Shown: one piece after another, positions 41,231-49,499 of the stretch
Position numbering within the stretch: position 1 is the first letter of the stretch
Layout of the letters: the number at the start of each line of letters is the position of its first letter
Source of the DNA: Maribacter algarum (ex Zhang et al. 2020)
GTDB lineage: Bacteria; Bacteroidota; Bacteroidia; Flavobacteriales; Flavobacteriaceae
Reading direction: 5' to 3'
Assembly (NCBI RefSeq): GCF_005885635.1
Contig: NZ_VATY01000004.1
Location: 354,201-418,200 of the forward strand
Length of the DNA: 64,000 nt
Position numbers and translations under genes: made by a program
The notes under the pieces: generated by a model
What the model was told of the DNA's origin: nothing
What the model saw: the letters and a program-made list of their open reading frames with translations, nothing else
Databases searched by the model: none

Positions 41231-43699
41231 TTGAAACGCTCTAGATTCATTGTTGTTTTTCTAGTCCTATTTGGTTTCATGTCTGTAACAGCGCAGACAG
41301 CAACCATTACGGGCATTGTTTTGGATGAACAGAATACCCCCCTTACCGAAGTGAACGTGTCCATAGGTAGTGGAGGGACTTTTTCTGATGCCAACGGATT
41401 TTACATTCTCGAACTAATTGCCGATGTAGAAACAACCATTACATTTTCACATTTGGGGCACAAGAATGTGGTTTTGGAAAAATTGGTTTTGAAAACCAAT
41501 GAAGCCTTTGAGTTCAACCCGGTAATGAAAACAGATGCCATTCAAATGGACGGTGTTACCGTATCACCAACCGGAGAAAAAAATACAGACGGAATTACAA
41601 CCATCTCAAAAGATGTCATTCGGAAAATTCCCGGAGCTAATGCAGGGGTTGAAAACATATTGAAACTATTGCCGGGTGTCTCATCAAACAACGAACTTAG
41701 TACTCAGTATTCCGTAAGAGGTGGCAATTACGATGAGAATCTGGTATATGTAAATGAAATAGAAGTGTATCGCCCATTTCTGATTCGTTCTGCACAGCAA
41801 GAAGGTTTGAGTTTTGTAAATACTGATTTGGTATCTACTGTAAAATTCTCTCCAGGTGGATTTCAGGCTAAATATGGCGATAAGCTTTCTTCTGTTCTCG
41901 ATATCACTTATAAAAACCCTATTGATATTGGAGCACAATTCGAAGCTAGTTTTCTTGGAGCCAGTGCAGCCCTGGAAACCGTTTCAAAAAACAAAAACTT
42001 CACAAGTGTTTCCGGTATTCGATACAGAGACAACTCCCTTTTAGTAAATAGCCAACAGACTAAGACAAATTTGAATCCGATATTTTTTGATGCGCAAACC
42101 TTTTTCACCTATCGCTTTTCGAAAAAATTCAACTTAAACTTTTTGGGCAATATTTCGCTCAACGATTATCAAAATGAACCTTTGAGCAGGAAGACCAATT
42201 TTGGAACACTTAATGCCCCAAAGTCCTTACTCATCAAGTATGAAGGACGAGAAAACAATAAATACGCTACCGAATTAGCAGCTGTAAAAGCGAATTATTT
42301 TCTTGATGATAATACCACTTTAAAACTAATCTCATCAATCTTTCATACAAGTGAACAAGAACGTTCTGATATTATAGCGAGTTACGAACTTGGGGAAGTA
42401 GATTCAAATTTAGGCAGTGAAACTGTCGGAGAGATAACGTCCTCAAAAGGTCTTGGTTCGCAATTCAATCGTGCTAGAAACGATTTAGATGCGCTGATTT
42501 TCAATTTAGAGCACAAAGGAAGAAATATCAAAAACCAACGTGTTTTGGAATGGGGAATTAAGTATACTCATGAAGATATCCGCGATCAATTGCGTGAATC
42601 TGAGTTTATCGATTCGGTCGGATTTTCAATACGACCCCCATTACCTGAATTTGTAAATAATCAACCTGAAGAACCTTTTGATTCTCCGTTAGAAGCTTAT
42701 GAGTCATTGATTGCCAAGAATCTTGTAAAAACAAATCGATTCTCGGCTTTTGCCCAGTTTAGTGACAGAAACTTATGGAAAGATCACAATATCTATTACA
42801 ACTTCGGCTTTCGGACGCATTATTGGAAGGTAAGTGGTCAGAATGTTTTAAAAACTGCACAAGTTGTTTTTAGTCCTAGAGCACAGTTCGCCATAAAACC
42901 AAATTGGGAAAAAGATATGCTTTTTCGGTTTTCTGCAGGGGTTTATCATCAACCCCCATTTTATAGAGAGCTACGTGATAACATAGGTACTATTCAGCCA
43001 AATGTAAAGGCACAACAGTCCATACATTTTGTGTTGGGCAATGAATATAGTTTCAATCTCTGGAACAGGCCTTTCAGCTTATCGACCGAAGCTTATTACA
43101 AAAAACTGAACAATGTAAACACCTATACCATAGAAGATGTTAGAATACGATATTTGGCAAATAATAATGCGAAAGCTTATGTATATGGAGGAGAACTGCG
43201 ATTAAACGGAGCCTTTGTACCCGGAACAGAATCTTGGGTAAGTATAGGTTATTTAAAAACCGAGGAAAATAGCGATAATAGAGGTTACATTGCAAGACCC
43301 ACAGATCAAAGACTTAAATTCGCGATCTTGTTTCAAGACTATATTCCTACTATTCCTGATGTGAAAATGTATTTGAACCTAGTTTATAATACCGGAGTTC
43401 CTGGTGGATCCCCTAGTTATGCCGATCCTTATATTTTTCAGAATAGATTAAGGGATTATAAACGTGCTGATTTAGGAATTTCCTATATTTTTGCAAATGA
43501 AAGCAAAAGTTACCCTAAAAACCACTGGCTTAACAAGTTCAAGGCTTTAAATGTTGGCTTTGAGGTTTTTAACCTATTCAATGCACAGAATTCCATCACC
43601 AATACTTGGGTTCGGGATGTAGATAGTAAGCAGCAATTTGCTGTACCTAATTTCTTAACAAGCCGTGTATTGAACCTTAGGATAAACGCTCGCTTTTAA
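41231..43699 (+). CDS. TonB-dependent receptor with N-terminal carboxypeptidase-regulatory-like domain
   Basis: 822-aa outer-membrane protein. A signal peptide (FIVVFLVLFGFMSVTAQ) is followed by a beta-sandwich CarboxypepD_reg-like domain (TITGIVLDEQNTPLTEVNVSI, near 22-105). A plug domain comes next, with IRKIPGANAGVENILKLLPGVSSN near 137, SVRGGNYDENLVYVNEIEV and GGFQAKYGDKLSSVLDITY. A 22-strand barrel follows, ending in the Phe of NLRINARF. The substrate is unknown; there is no SusD partner, so it is not a classic polysaccharide-utilisation SusC. The start is TTG at 41231 and the M23 gene ends 6 bases before. Confidence 0.94.
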   Translation: MKRSRFIVVFLVLFGFMSVTAQTATITGIVLDEQNTPLTEVNVSIGSGGTFSDANGFYILELIADVETTITFSHLGHKNVVLEKLVLKTNEAFEFNPVMKTDAIQMDGVTVSPTGEKNTDGITTISKDVIRKIPGANAGVENILKLLPGVSSNNELSTQYSVRGGNYDENLVYVNEIEVYRPFLIRSAQQEGLSFVNTDLVSTVKFSPGGFQAKYGDKLSSVLDITYKNPIDIGAQFEASFLGASAALETVSKNKNFTSVSGIRYRDNSLLVNSQQTKTNLNPIFFDAQTFFTYRFSKKFNLNFLGNISLNDYQNEPLSRKTNFGTLNAPKSLLIKYEGRENNKYATELAAVKANYFLDDNTTLKLISSIFHTSEQERSDIIASYELGEVDSNLGSETVGEITSSKGLGSQFNRARNDLDALIFNLEHKGRNIKNQRVLEWGIKYTHEDIRDQLRESEFIDSVGFSIRPPLPEFVNNQPEEPFDSPLEAYESLIAKNLVKTNRFSAFAQFSDRNLWKDHNIYYNFGFRTHYWKVSGQNVLKTAQVVFSPRAQFAIKPNWEKDMLFRFSAGVYHQPPFYRELRDNIGTIQPNVKAQQSIHFVLGNEYSFNLWNRPFSLSTEAYYKKLNNVNTYTIEDVRIRYLANNNAKAYVYGGELRLNGAFVPGTESWVSIGYLKTEENSDNRGYIARPTDQRLKFAILFQDYIPTIPDVKMYLNLVYNTGVPGGSPSYADPYIFQNRLRDYKRADLGISYIFANESKSYPKNHWLNKFKALNVGFEVFNLFNAQNSITNTWVRDVDSKQQFAVPNFLTSRVLNLRINARF

Positions 43700-43720
43700 A
43701 ATATTTCGAAGCAAACTCTA

Positions 43721-44383
43721 ATGATAAGAATTACCATTTTATACATATTTGTTTTAGTCAGCATTTCTTTGAATGCGCAAAAAAATATATATGAGAGTGA
43801 TAAGTTCGACTTATTCAGTAAAGAGCATAATGTATTGGCTATTATGCCCTTTTTAACCAATTTGGATTTGAAAGATGATATTTCAAAAGAAGATTTGGAA
43901 GAACGTGAAAAAAAAGAAGGTCTGGCGGTTCAAAACGCCCTGGAGACCTATTTTTCTAAACGAAAAAGAAAGAAAAAATTTTCCGTAGAATTTCAAAATA
44001 CGGAGGATACAAATGCCATATTGGCTCAAAACAATATTACCTACAAGAATATTGATGTATATACCATAAAGCAACTAAGTGAAATACTGAAGGTAGACGG
44101 AATTATTAGCGGAAACTTAGATCTCAACATTCTTCTTTCCAAAGGGGTTCCTGATGACTTTAGTTTTCTCGATTATTTTCTCGGCGATGCCAATTACGGC
44201 CGTATCGGAATCAAAATTAGTGATGGTACAACCGGAAAACTTCTCTGGAAATACGAAAAAGAAATCAATAAGAAATCAGGCAAAAACACTGATGATTTAA
44301 TTGATCGGATGATGAAACTTGCCTCTCGTAAATTTCCATATGACAGGGAGAAAAGGAAAGACCGAAAAAGGGGAAAAGGCTAA
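43721..44383 (+). CDS. Secreted protein with CsgG/LpoB-like fold (tentative)
   Basis: 220 aa with a signal peptide (ITILYIFVLVSISLNAQ). The mature part contains NVLAIMPFLTNLDL, then AVQNALETYFSKR, the segment YTIKQLSEILKVDGIISGNLDLN near residue 120-142, and IGIKISDGTTGKLLWKYEKEI near 165-185. The alternation of a first-strand A.mPF motif, a long helix, a (V/I)DGIISG motif and a DGTTGKLLW strand is what I expect of CsgG/LpoB/TolB-N-type periplasmic domains. The identification rests on pattern only. The C-terminus is strongly basic. It is 21 bases after the TonB-dependent receptor. Confidence 0.72.
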   Translation: MIRITILYIFVLVSISLNAQKNIYESDKFDLFSKEHNVLAIMPFLTNLDLKDDISKEDLEEREKKEGLAVQNALETYFSKRKRKKKFSVEFQNTEDTNAILAQNNITYKNIDVYTIKQLSEILKVDGIISGNLDLNILLSKGVPDDFSFLDYFLGDANYGRIGIKISDGTTGKLLWKYEKEINKKSGKNTDDLIDRMMKLASRKFPYDREKRKDRKRGKG

Positions 44384-44387
44384 TTAA

Positions 44388-45533
44388 TTACTTCTCTACA
44401 AACTCCTTTAAAACACCTATTGTATAATCCAATTCATCCTTGGTGTTGTACTTCGAAAAAGAAAAACGTAATGAAGGCTGTTTACGTTCTTCTTCACTCA
44501 ATATTTCGTTGAGCACATGAGAGCCTTTACCACTTCCTGACTGGCAAGCACTACCCTGAGAGCATGCAATTCCCTTTATATCCAAATGAAACAAGAGCAT
44601 TAGTGCCTTTTGCTGATCAACAGGTAAGCGCATATTCACCAAGGTGTACGTACTTTTCTCAATATCCCCAGAAAGACCATTGAATTGAACTCCGGGGATT
44701 TCCTTTTGCACTTTTTCAATAAAGTGTTTTTTCAAACCAATAACATAGGCCTTCTCTTCCTCCAAATTGTCGTAGGCATTAAGAAATGCTTCTTCAAGAC
44801 CGACTATATTGTGATATGACTCGGTACCCGCTCTGCATCCACGTTCTTGAGCACCACCCGCAATCATCGGTTTTAATCCCGTGTTCTTTTTTATATATGC
44901 AAAACCTACCCCTTTGGGTCCGTGAAATTTATGCGCTGCGGCTGCCATAAAATCGACAGGTGTTTGTTCCATATCCCATGTAAAATGACCAATTGATTGT
45001 ACGGTATCAGAGTGAAAAAGGGCATCATTATCCTTACATAATTTGCAGACTGCATCGATATCAAGTTTGTTTCCAAGCTCATTATTCACATGCATTAGAC
45101 TAACTAATTTCTTGCTTTTGTCTTTCTTTAATAGTTCTTCTAAATGTATAAGGTCCGGTGAACCATACCCATCAAGATTAACATATATTACATGAACATT
45201 TTGTTTTTCTTCAAGTTCCTCAACAGTATGGGTTACAGCATGATGCTCTATCTTAGAGGTAATTATTGTCTTAACTCCTAAATCCCGCACTGCACAACGT
45301 AAAATCATATTATCTGCCTCGGTTCCTCCAGACGTAAAAATAATTTCCGAGGGATGGGCATTCATATGTTTTGCAATGGTTTTCCTCGCACTTTCAACTC
45401 CAGTCTTGGCGGATCTACCAAAACTATGAGTAGAAGAAGGATTGCCGTAAGTTGATAGCGCTTCCTGCATTTTACAAATTACACTTTCTCTCACTTGAGT
45501 AGTAGCGGCATTATCTAAGTAAACGTTTTTCAT
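44388..45533 (-). CDS. Cysteine desulfurase (IscS/NifS class)
   Basis: 381-aa PLP enzyme that takes sulfur from cysteine to form a persulfide. N-terminal YLDNAATTQVRESV; IIFTSGGTEADNMIL near residue 65; HSDTVQSIGH near 173. The PLP lysine is in AAAHKFHGPKGVGF near 200, and GTESYHNIVGLEEAF lies near 238. The catalytic Cys loop is in IACSQGSACQSGSGKGSHVL near 325. The sulfur may serve Fe-S cluster assembly, thiolated tRNA or the MoeB-rhodanese of the molybdenum operon in this window. Four bases separate it from the convergent 43721 gene, and a perfect inverted repeat lies just upstream of its start. Confidence 0.93.
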   Translation of the reverse strand: MKNVYLDNAATTQVRESVICKMQEALSTYGNPSSTHSFGRSAKTGVESARKTIAKHMNAHPSEIIFTSGGTEADNMILRCAVRDLGVKTIITSKIEHHAVTHTVEELEEKQNVHVIYVNLDGYGSPDLIHLEELLKKDKSKKLVSLMHVNNELGNKLDIDAVCKLCKDNDALFHSDTVQSIGHFTWDMEQTPVDFMAAAAHKFHGPKGVGFAYIKKNTGLKPMIAGGAQERGCRAGTESYHNIVGLEEAFLNAYDNLEEEKAYVIGLKKHFIEKVQKEIPGVQFNGLSGDIEKSTYTLVNMRLPVDQQKALMLLFHLDIKGIACSQGSACQSGSGKGSHVLNEILSEEERKQPSLRFSFSKYNTKDELDYTIGVLKEFVEK

Positions 45534-45550
45534 TTTCTAGTATTCTCGGA

Positions 45551-45577
45551 AAATTAGTTAACAAAGTTAACTAATTT
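45551..45577. promoter_or_regulatory. Perfect 12-3-12 inverted repeat, probable operator
   Basis: AAATTAGTTAAC-AAA-GTTAACTAATTT is perfectly symmetrical over 27 bases. It contains, on the minus strand, a TAACTTTG -7 box (45562-45569) for the cysteine desulfurase gene, whose ATG is 17 bases away. It therefore looks like an operator covering the promoter. The -33 element is poor, as expected of an activated or tightly regulated promoter. Confidence 0.6.
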
Positions 45578-45637
45578 TTTAGAATTAATAATTGCTAAAA
45601 TTAGGCAAACTTAAACGTTAATCCTTTTAAATTAATT

Positions 45638-45645
45638 TAAATTTG
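45638..45645 (+). promoter_or_regulatory. Candidate -7 box of the 45650 lipoprotein gene
   Basis: TAAATTTG at 45638-45645 fits the -7 consensus and is only 4 bases from the ATG at 45650, implying a leaderless or near-leaderless transcript. No TTG at -33. Confidence 0.45.
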
Positions 45646-45649
45646 AAAT

Positions 45650-46165
45650 ATGAAAAAAATTCTTTGCTTGGGCATATTGGCATTGCTCTTTTCCTGCGAT
45701 GATGGTGATTTACAAATTGAGACTATTGATTTTGACAGCGCTACTATACAAAACTGTGATGCCGTTTCAGCCGAAACAGCCAATGTTCTCTTTAAACTAA
45801 ACACTTCGGAAGCCCTAATTCTGGAATTACCCAGCGGAGCTATTAAAAATGAAGTATCTGACGGAGCAATCTCTACTGCTGTAACGGCTTCTGGCCCCGC
45901 CAGGGCAACTTACAGGACATTCTCTGACAATGTCTCCACGAATTATTTCTGCAATGATATTCCCTTAACAGAACCCACTGTTATTGAAGAAATAATAGCC
46001 CAAGGAGGTGAAGTACTAATTACAACTACCTTAAATGCAGATGGGGTAACATATGAACATGAAATTCGATTGAACACAATTTCATTCGTAACATCAAATG
46101 ATTCACGTATTACAAATTTGGCAATTGATAATTTCGGTACGGTGACCACTACCTTATCAGAGTAG
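45650..46165 (+). CDS. Small lipoprotein, unknown function
   Basis: 171 aa. Lipoprotein signal peptide with Cys at about residue 16 (LALLFSCDDGD). The acidic residues right after the Cys match the surface-export signal seen in some Bacteroidetes lipoproteins. The mature part is threonine- and acid-rich and predicted mostly beta. Conserved-looking strands are DFDSATIQNCDAV, TVIEEIIAQGGEVLITT and YEHEIRLNTISFV. I recognise no family. It is divergent from the cysteine desulfurase and converges on the Smr gene with 14 bases between. Confidence 0.75.
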   Translation: MKKILCLGILALLFSCDDGDLQIETIDFDSATIQNCDAVSAETANVLFKLNTSEALILELPSGAIKNEVSDGAISTAVTASGPARATYRTFSDNVSTNYFCNDIPLTEPTVIEEIIAQGGEVLITTTLNADGVTYEHEIRLNTISFVTSNDSRITNLAIDNFGTVTTTLSE

Positions 46166-46179
46166 TTGTCTAATTGTAG

Positions 46180-46722
46180 CTAGATGTTCTGGTAGATGTA
46201 AACTTCTGTAGCTCCTAACCCATATTTTTGATAGTCCGCATCATAGTATTTCACATTTTCGTATCGACCAAAAAGATACTTCAATTCTTCTTTTAGCACG
46301 CCCTCTCCTACTCCATGAATAAAAACTACTTTTTGAATACGCTTACGAATGGCAAATTCTAATTGACGCTTTGCAGTTTCTAATTGTAGATTCAGCTTAT
46401 CATAATTATTCATTCCTCTTTCAGAGTTCGTTATTTGATGTAAGTGGAGATCAACCTCCATTTTTGGCGCATTTCTTTCTTTCGATTTAACTGCTGATGA
46501 TTTCTTTTTCTTGGGAATTTCTTTTTCTGGCTTTATTTGAGCTATCTCATAATTACTAACTTTAAACGAGCCTGTGACTTTTACCAAGTCAGAAGCTGAA
46601 TATTCCATTGGGAAACCCTCGTCGGTCTCAATGGTTATTTCTAGACCCTTAATCCCCACGACAACACCTTTGATGATATCATCTATGGTTTCAACAGAAT
46701 CTCCAATTTGAAAATCAGTCAT
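46180..46722 (-). CDS. Smr-domain protein (MutS2 C-terminal-like)
   Basis: 180 aa. An N-terminal SH3-like/DUF2027-like stretch (FQIGDSVETIDDIIKGVVVGI) is followed by a basic linker (PKKKKSSAVKSKERN). A C-terminal Smr domain follows, beginning MEVDLHLHQIT near residue 88 and including AKRQLEFAIRKRIQKVVFIHGVGEGVLKEEL near 115-145. Smr domains are nicking or RNA-cleaving endonuclease modules; the DLH and HG.G motifs are present. No MutS ATPase part is attached. Its cellular role is unknown. Confidence 0.88.
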   Translation of the reverse strand: MTDFQIGDSVETIDDIIKGVVVGIKGLEITIETDEGFPMEYSASDLVKVTGSFKVSNYEIAQIKPEKEIPKKKKSSAVKSKERNAPKMEVDLHLHQITNSERGMNNYDKLNLQLETAKRQLEFAIRKRIQKVVFIHGVGEGVLKEELKYLFGRYENVKYYDADYQKYGLGATEVYIYQNI

Positions 46723-46795
46723 GTATTTGTTTTAATTCCATAAAAATAATGGTATTTTTCGGAGGACTAATTGTTTAGTACAGAAAACGCATTAT

Positions 46796-47086
46796 ATGTT
46801 TTTGCTTTTGCAACTTGAGGATTACATGCTCCCTTGTTTTACAAAAAAAATTATAGGTATCGATTGCCCTGGTTGTGGTTTGCAGCGTTCTGTGGCTTTT
46901 CTATTTCAAGGAGATTTTTTAGCAGCTTGGGAAATGTATCCGGCAATTTTTGCAATTTTACCTCTTTTTGTTGTTTTGGCTTTGGACCGGTTTTTCCAAA
47001 TTAAATATGCCAACAAAATCACTATTTTCTTAGTGATAGCTACTGTAGGATTAATTTTGACCAACTATATTTTAAAATTTATATAA
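46796..47086 (+). CDS. DUF2752 membrane protein
   Basis: 96 aa with the DUF2752 signature GIDCPGCGLQRSVAFLFQGDFLAAWEMYPA near residues 20-49, in which CPGCGLQR is the invariant core. Two or three hydrophobic segments follow. The annotated ATG overlaps a possible -7 element (TTG at 46771-46773, then TATG-T-rich at 46795), so the real start may be TTG at 46808 or ATG at 46826 (MLPCF). It heads a three-gene set with two CCC-motif membrane proteins (20- and 9-base gaps). Function of the family is unknown. Confidence 0.85.
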   Translation: MFLLLQLEDYMLPCFTKKIIGIDCPGCGLQRSVAFLFQGDFLAAWEMYPAIFAILPLFVVLALDRFFQIKYANKITIFLVIATVGLILTNYILKFI

Positions 47087-47106
47087 ATAAAATACCCTTT
47101 CAAATT

Positions 47107-47442
47107 ATGGAACAACAAAAATTACCTAATGTAACAGTTATTATCGTTCTAGGCATTGCATCAATTATATTCTGTTGGTGCTACGGAGTGCTTGGTTTAC
47201 TTCTTTCAATAGTAGCCCTTGTATTAGCTGCAGGTTCGAAAAAAGTTTATCTGGAGGGCCCAGAAAATTATTCTGACTATGGAGGCTTAAAGACGGGAAA
47301 AATAATTGCAATCATCGGCTTGATTTTGAATGTTCTTGTGCTTCTATTTTTTGTTTGGATAATTTCAGCTTTAGGTTGGGATGTACTCCAAAGCGGAGAT
47401 GAGGAGTTGATAATGGAAAGAATGGAAGAATTATTAGGTTAA
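47107..47442 (+). CDS. CCC-motif (dispanin/DUF4190-like) membrane protein, first copy
   Basis: 111 aa. Two hydrophobic segments near residues 9-45 and 62-90 surround a polar loop with YSDYGGLKTGKIIAIIG. Cysteines in SIIFCWCYG (C23 and C25) mark the Bacteroidetes CCC-motif group. The layout Cys-rich first membrane segment, loop with a Gly-Lys motif, second membrane segment also resembles CD225/dispanin and DUF4190 proteins. No enzymatic motif. It lies between the DUF2752 gene and a paralogue 9 bases downstream. Confidence 0.82.
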   Translation: MEQQKLPNVTVIIVLGIASIIFCWCYGVLGLLLSIVALVLAAGSKKVYLEGPENYSDYGGLKTGKIIAIIGLILNVLVLLFFVWIISALGWDVLQSGDEELIMERMEELLG

Positions 47443-47451
47443 AAAAACACT

Positions 47452-47769
47452 ATGAACAATCAACAACTACCCGGTGCAAGTAACGCACTTACCTTTGGAA
47501 TTATATCAATAGTTGCGGCTTTATTCTGTTGTGGCCCCTTCGGAGCGATATTCAGTTTTATAGGTTTGTCAAATGCAAAAAAAGCAGAACGTGCCTATGA
47601 AGCGGACCCCGATGGATATGCAACTGGTTTGGATAATGTGAAAACGGGAAAAATTCTGTCTTACATAGGTATTGGACTATCAGTTATTATGCTAATTATC
47701 ACCATTATCTATTTTGGTGTGATCATAGCTATGATTTCGACAGGCAATTTTGAAGGCTCAGATTTTTAA
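47452..47769 (+). CDS. CCC-motif (dispanin/DUF4190-like) membrane protein, second copy
   Basis: 105 aa, paralogue of the preceding gene. First membrane segment with LFCCGPFGAIFSFIGL (C26, C27), loop with YATGLDNVKTGKILSYIG, second membrane segment GLSVIMLIITIIYFGVIIAMI. The shared DN/GG.KTGKI motif in the loop joins the two copies into one family. A terminator follows directly. Function unknown; by analogy with dispanins, an effect on membrane curvature or fusion is conceivable but unproven. Confidence 0.85.
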   Translation: MNNQQLPGASNALTFGIISIVAALFCCGPFGAIFSFIGLSNAKKAERAYEADPDGYATGLDNVKTGKILSYIGIGLSVIMLIITIIYFGVIIAMISTGNFEGSDF

Positions 47770-47784
47770 CAACTAAACGTATAA

Positions 47785-47824
47785 AAAAATGCCCGTGGTT
47801 GAAAAAGACTACGGGCATTTTTGT
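47785..47824. terminator. Strong bidirectional terminator
   Basis: The stem AAAATGCCCGT (47786-47796) pairs with ACGGGCATTTT (47811-47821) around a 14-base loop, with an A-run before and T-run after. It ends both the CCC-motif genes and the convergent ornithine aminotransferase gene. Confidence 0.88.
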
Positions 47825-47844
47825 ATGAATAAAGTACATAAGAG

Positions 47845-49125
47845 TTATTTCTCAAACTGCTGAAGTGTTCTTGTGATTATTGAAATACAATCCAACAATT
47901 GTTCTTTGTTCATTACCAAGGGGGGTGCAAAACGGATGATATTACCGTGAGTTGGTTTTGCAAGGAGTCCGTTTTCCTTCAAGGCCATACAGATATCCCA
48001 AGCAGTTGAGCTTTCTTCGGTATCATTTATTAAAATTGCGTTTAGTAAGCCTTTACCTCGAACAGCGTTTACAATAGTACTGCCTTCAACAAACTTGTGT
48101 AACTCTGAACGGAACAATTCCCCTAGTTTAAAGGCGTTTTGGGCCAATTCTTCATTTTTGATAACATCTAAAGCGGCCATTCCTACTGCCGCTGCAATAG
48201 GATTTCCACCAAATGTGCTTCCGTGGTTTCCAGGTCGAATAACTCCCATTATATCATCATTGGCCAATACAGCTGAAACAGGATATGCACCTCCAGAAAG
48301 GGCCTTTCCTAGAATTAATACATCCGGCTTTATCTCTGGCGTTCCACTACAATGTTTATCAGCACAAGAACAATTGCCACAGGTAGCTAATAAGCGACCC
48401 GTACGGGCAATTCCTGTTTGGACTTCATCAGCAATAAATAAAACACCGTGTTTTTCACAAAGTGCCTTAGCTCCTGCCAAGTAGCCTTCTGATGGAACAT
48501 AAACTCCGGCCTCACCCTGAATAGGTTCAACTAAGAATCCCGCTACATTGGAATTGTTCTCTAAGGCTTCTTCTAACGCTTGAAGACTATCGTATTCTAT
48601 TTTTATAAACCCTTCCGTAAACGGACCAAAATTCTTTCGTGCTACAGGGTCGTTTGAAAACGAGATTATAGTTGTAGTACGACCGTGAAAGTTATTTTTA
48701 CAAACAATAATCTGCGCTTGGTTTTCAGGTATTCCTTTTTTCTCATACGCCCACTTACGACAGATTTTTAAAGCCGTTTCCACAGCTTCCGCTCCCGTAT
48801 TCATGGGCAATAACTTATCAAACTTAAAAGTCTCGGTTGCATACTTTTCAAACCTCCCAAGAACATCATTGTAGAATGCCCTGGAAGTAAGTGTTAAAGT
48901 TTGTGCCTGATTTACCATTGCACCAACGATTTTTGGGTGGCAATGCCCTTGATTTACCGCCGAATAAGCAGATAAAAAGTCATAGTACTTTTTTCCCTCA
49001 ACGTCCCAAACAAATACACCTTCTCCTCTACTCAAAACAACAGGTAGCGGGTGATAATTGTGTGCTCCGTACTTATCTTCCAATGCAATCGCACCTTCAG
49101 AAGTGATTTTTTCTAAAACTGACAT
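47845..49125 (-). CDS. rocD: Ornithine aminotransferase
   Basis: 426-aa class III aminotransferase converting ornithine and 2-oxoglutarate to glutamate semialdehyde. It carries [24 protein letters not shown] near residue 18, [15 protein letters not shown] near 51 and [21 protein letters not shown] near 105. [15 protein letters not shown] lies near 225, [19 protein letters not shown] near 270 carries the PLP lysine, and [15 protein letters not shown] lies near 300. The N-terminal motif separates it from acetylornithine aminotransferase. A cysteine-rich insertion ([11 protein letters not shown]) interrupts the usual sequence between RTGR and the PLP lysine. It converges on the CCC-motif genes. 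Confidence 0.94.
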   Translation of the reverse strand: MSVLEKITSEGAIALEDKYGAHNYHPLPVVLSRGEGVFVWDVEGKKYYDFLSAYSAVNQGHCHPKIVGAMVNQAQTLTLTSRAFYNDVLGRFEKYATETFKFDKLLPMNTGAEAVETALKICRKWAYEKKGIPENQAQIIVCKNNFHGRTTTIISFSNDPVARKNFGPFTEGFIKIEYDSLQALEEALENNSNVAGFLVEPIQGEAGVYVPSEGYLAGAKALCEKHGVLFIADEVQTGIARTGRLLATCGNCSCADKHCSGTPEIKPDVLILGKALSGGAYPVSAVLANDDIMGVIRPGNHGSTFGGNPIAAAVGMAALDVIKNEELAQNAFKLGELFRSELHKFVEGSTIVNAVRGKGLLNAILINDTEESSTAWDICMALKENGLLAKPTHGNIIRFAPPLVMNKEQLLDCISIITRTLQQFEK

Positions 49126-49499
49126 GATAAAAAATTACTTTGCGAGATTATAACGTAACAATCTCTGGATAAAACTTCAGTAATTCCTTCTGTACCTTTT
49201 TCCTTTCGAATCCCGAAAGCTCGGGACGAAAATTCAGCGTAGGAGAGAAATCATCCTTGTGGAATTGTAAAATTACGAAAAAGAACAGAAAATATAATCA
49301 ATCATTTGCCACGGGGCATTTACAAAATAGTTAGATGTAAGAAATATCTTATGATATCCATTTTTATTGTATTTCGACCTGATATTCTAGCACTTAATCG
49401 ATGCCTCAAATTAATATTTGCTGTCAAAACAAATTCAACAACTCATTTTATACATTATGAAAATTCAATTAAACACTAACAAATTAAAAGACACACTAA
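49126..49499. other. 374-base intergenic region with one hairpin repeat
   Basis: AT-rich divergent spacer between ornithine aminotransferase (minus) and the MscS-like gene (plus). It holds the hairpin at 49205-49230. I found no ORF of convincing quality, no tRNA-like fold and no exact TAnnTTTG promoter in either direction. Promoters of both genes must lie here but are not recognisable by eye. Confidence 0.6.
49205..49230. repeat. Short palindromic intergenic hairpin
   Basis: Arms TCCCGA (49211-49216) and TCGGGA (49221-49226) around AAGC, extended by TTCG and CGAA with a two-base bulge. It resembles the TCCCGAAAGC-type REP-like hairpins scattered between flavobacterial genes. It is unlike the 1091-1161 repeat. 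Confidence 0.55.

Noticed and set aside
48095..48484. 129-aa plus-strand open frame inside ornithine aminotransferase
   Set aside because: Antisense to conserved PLP-enzyme motifs; no family resemblance.
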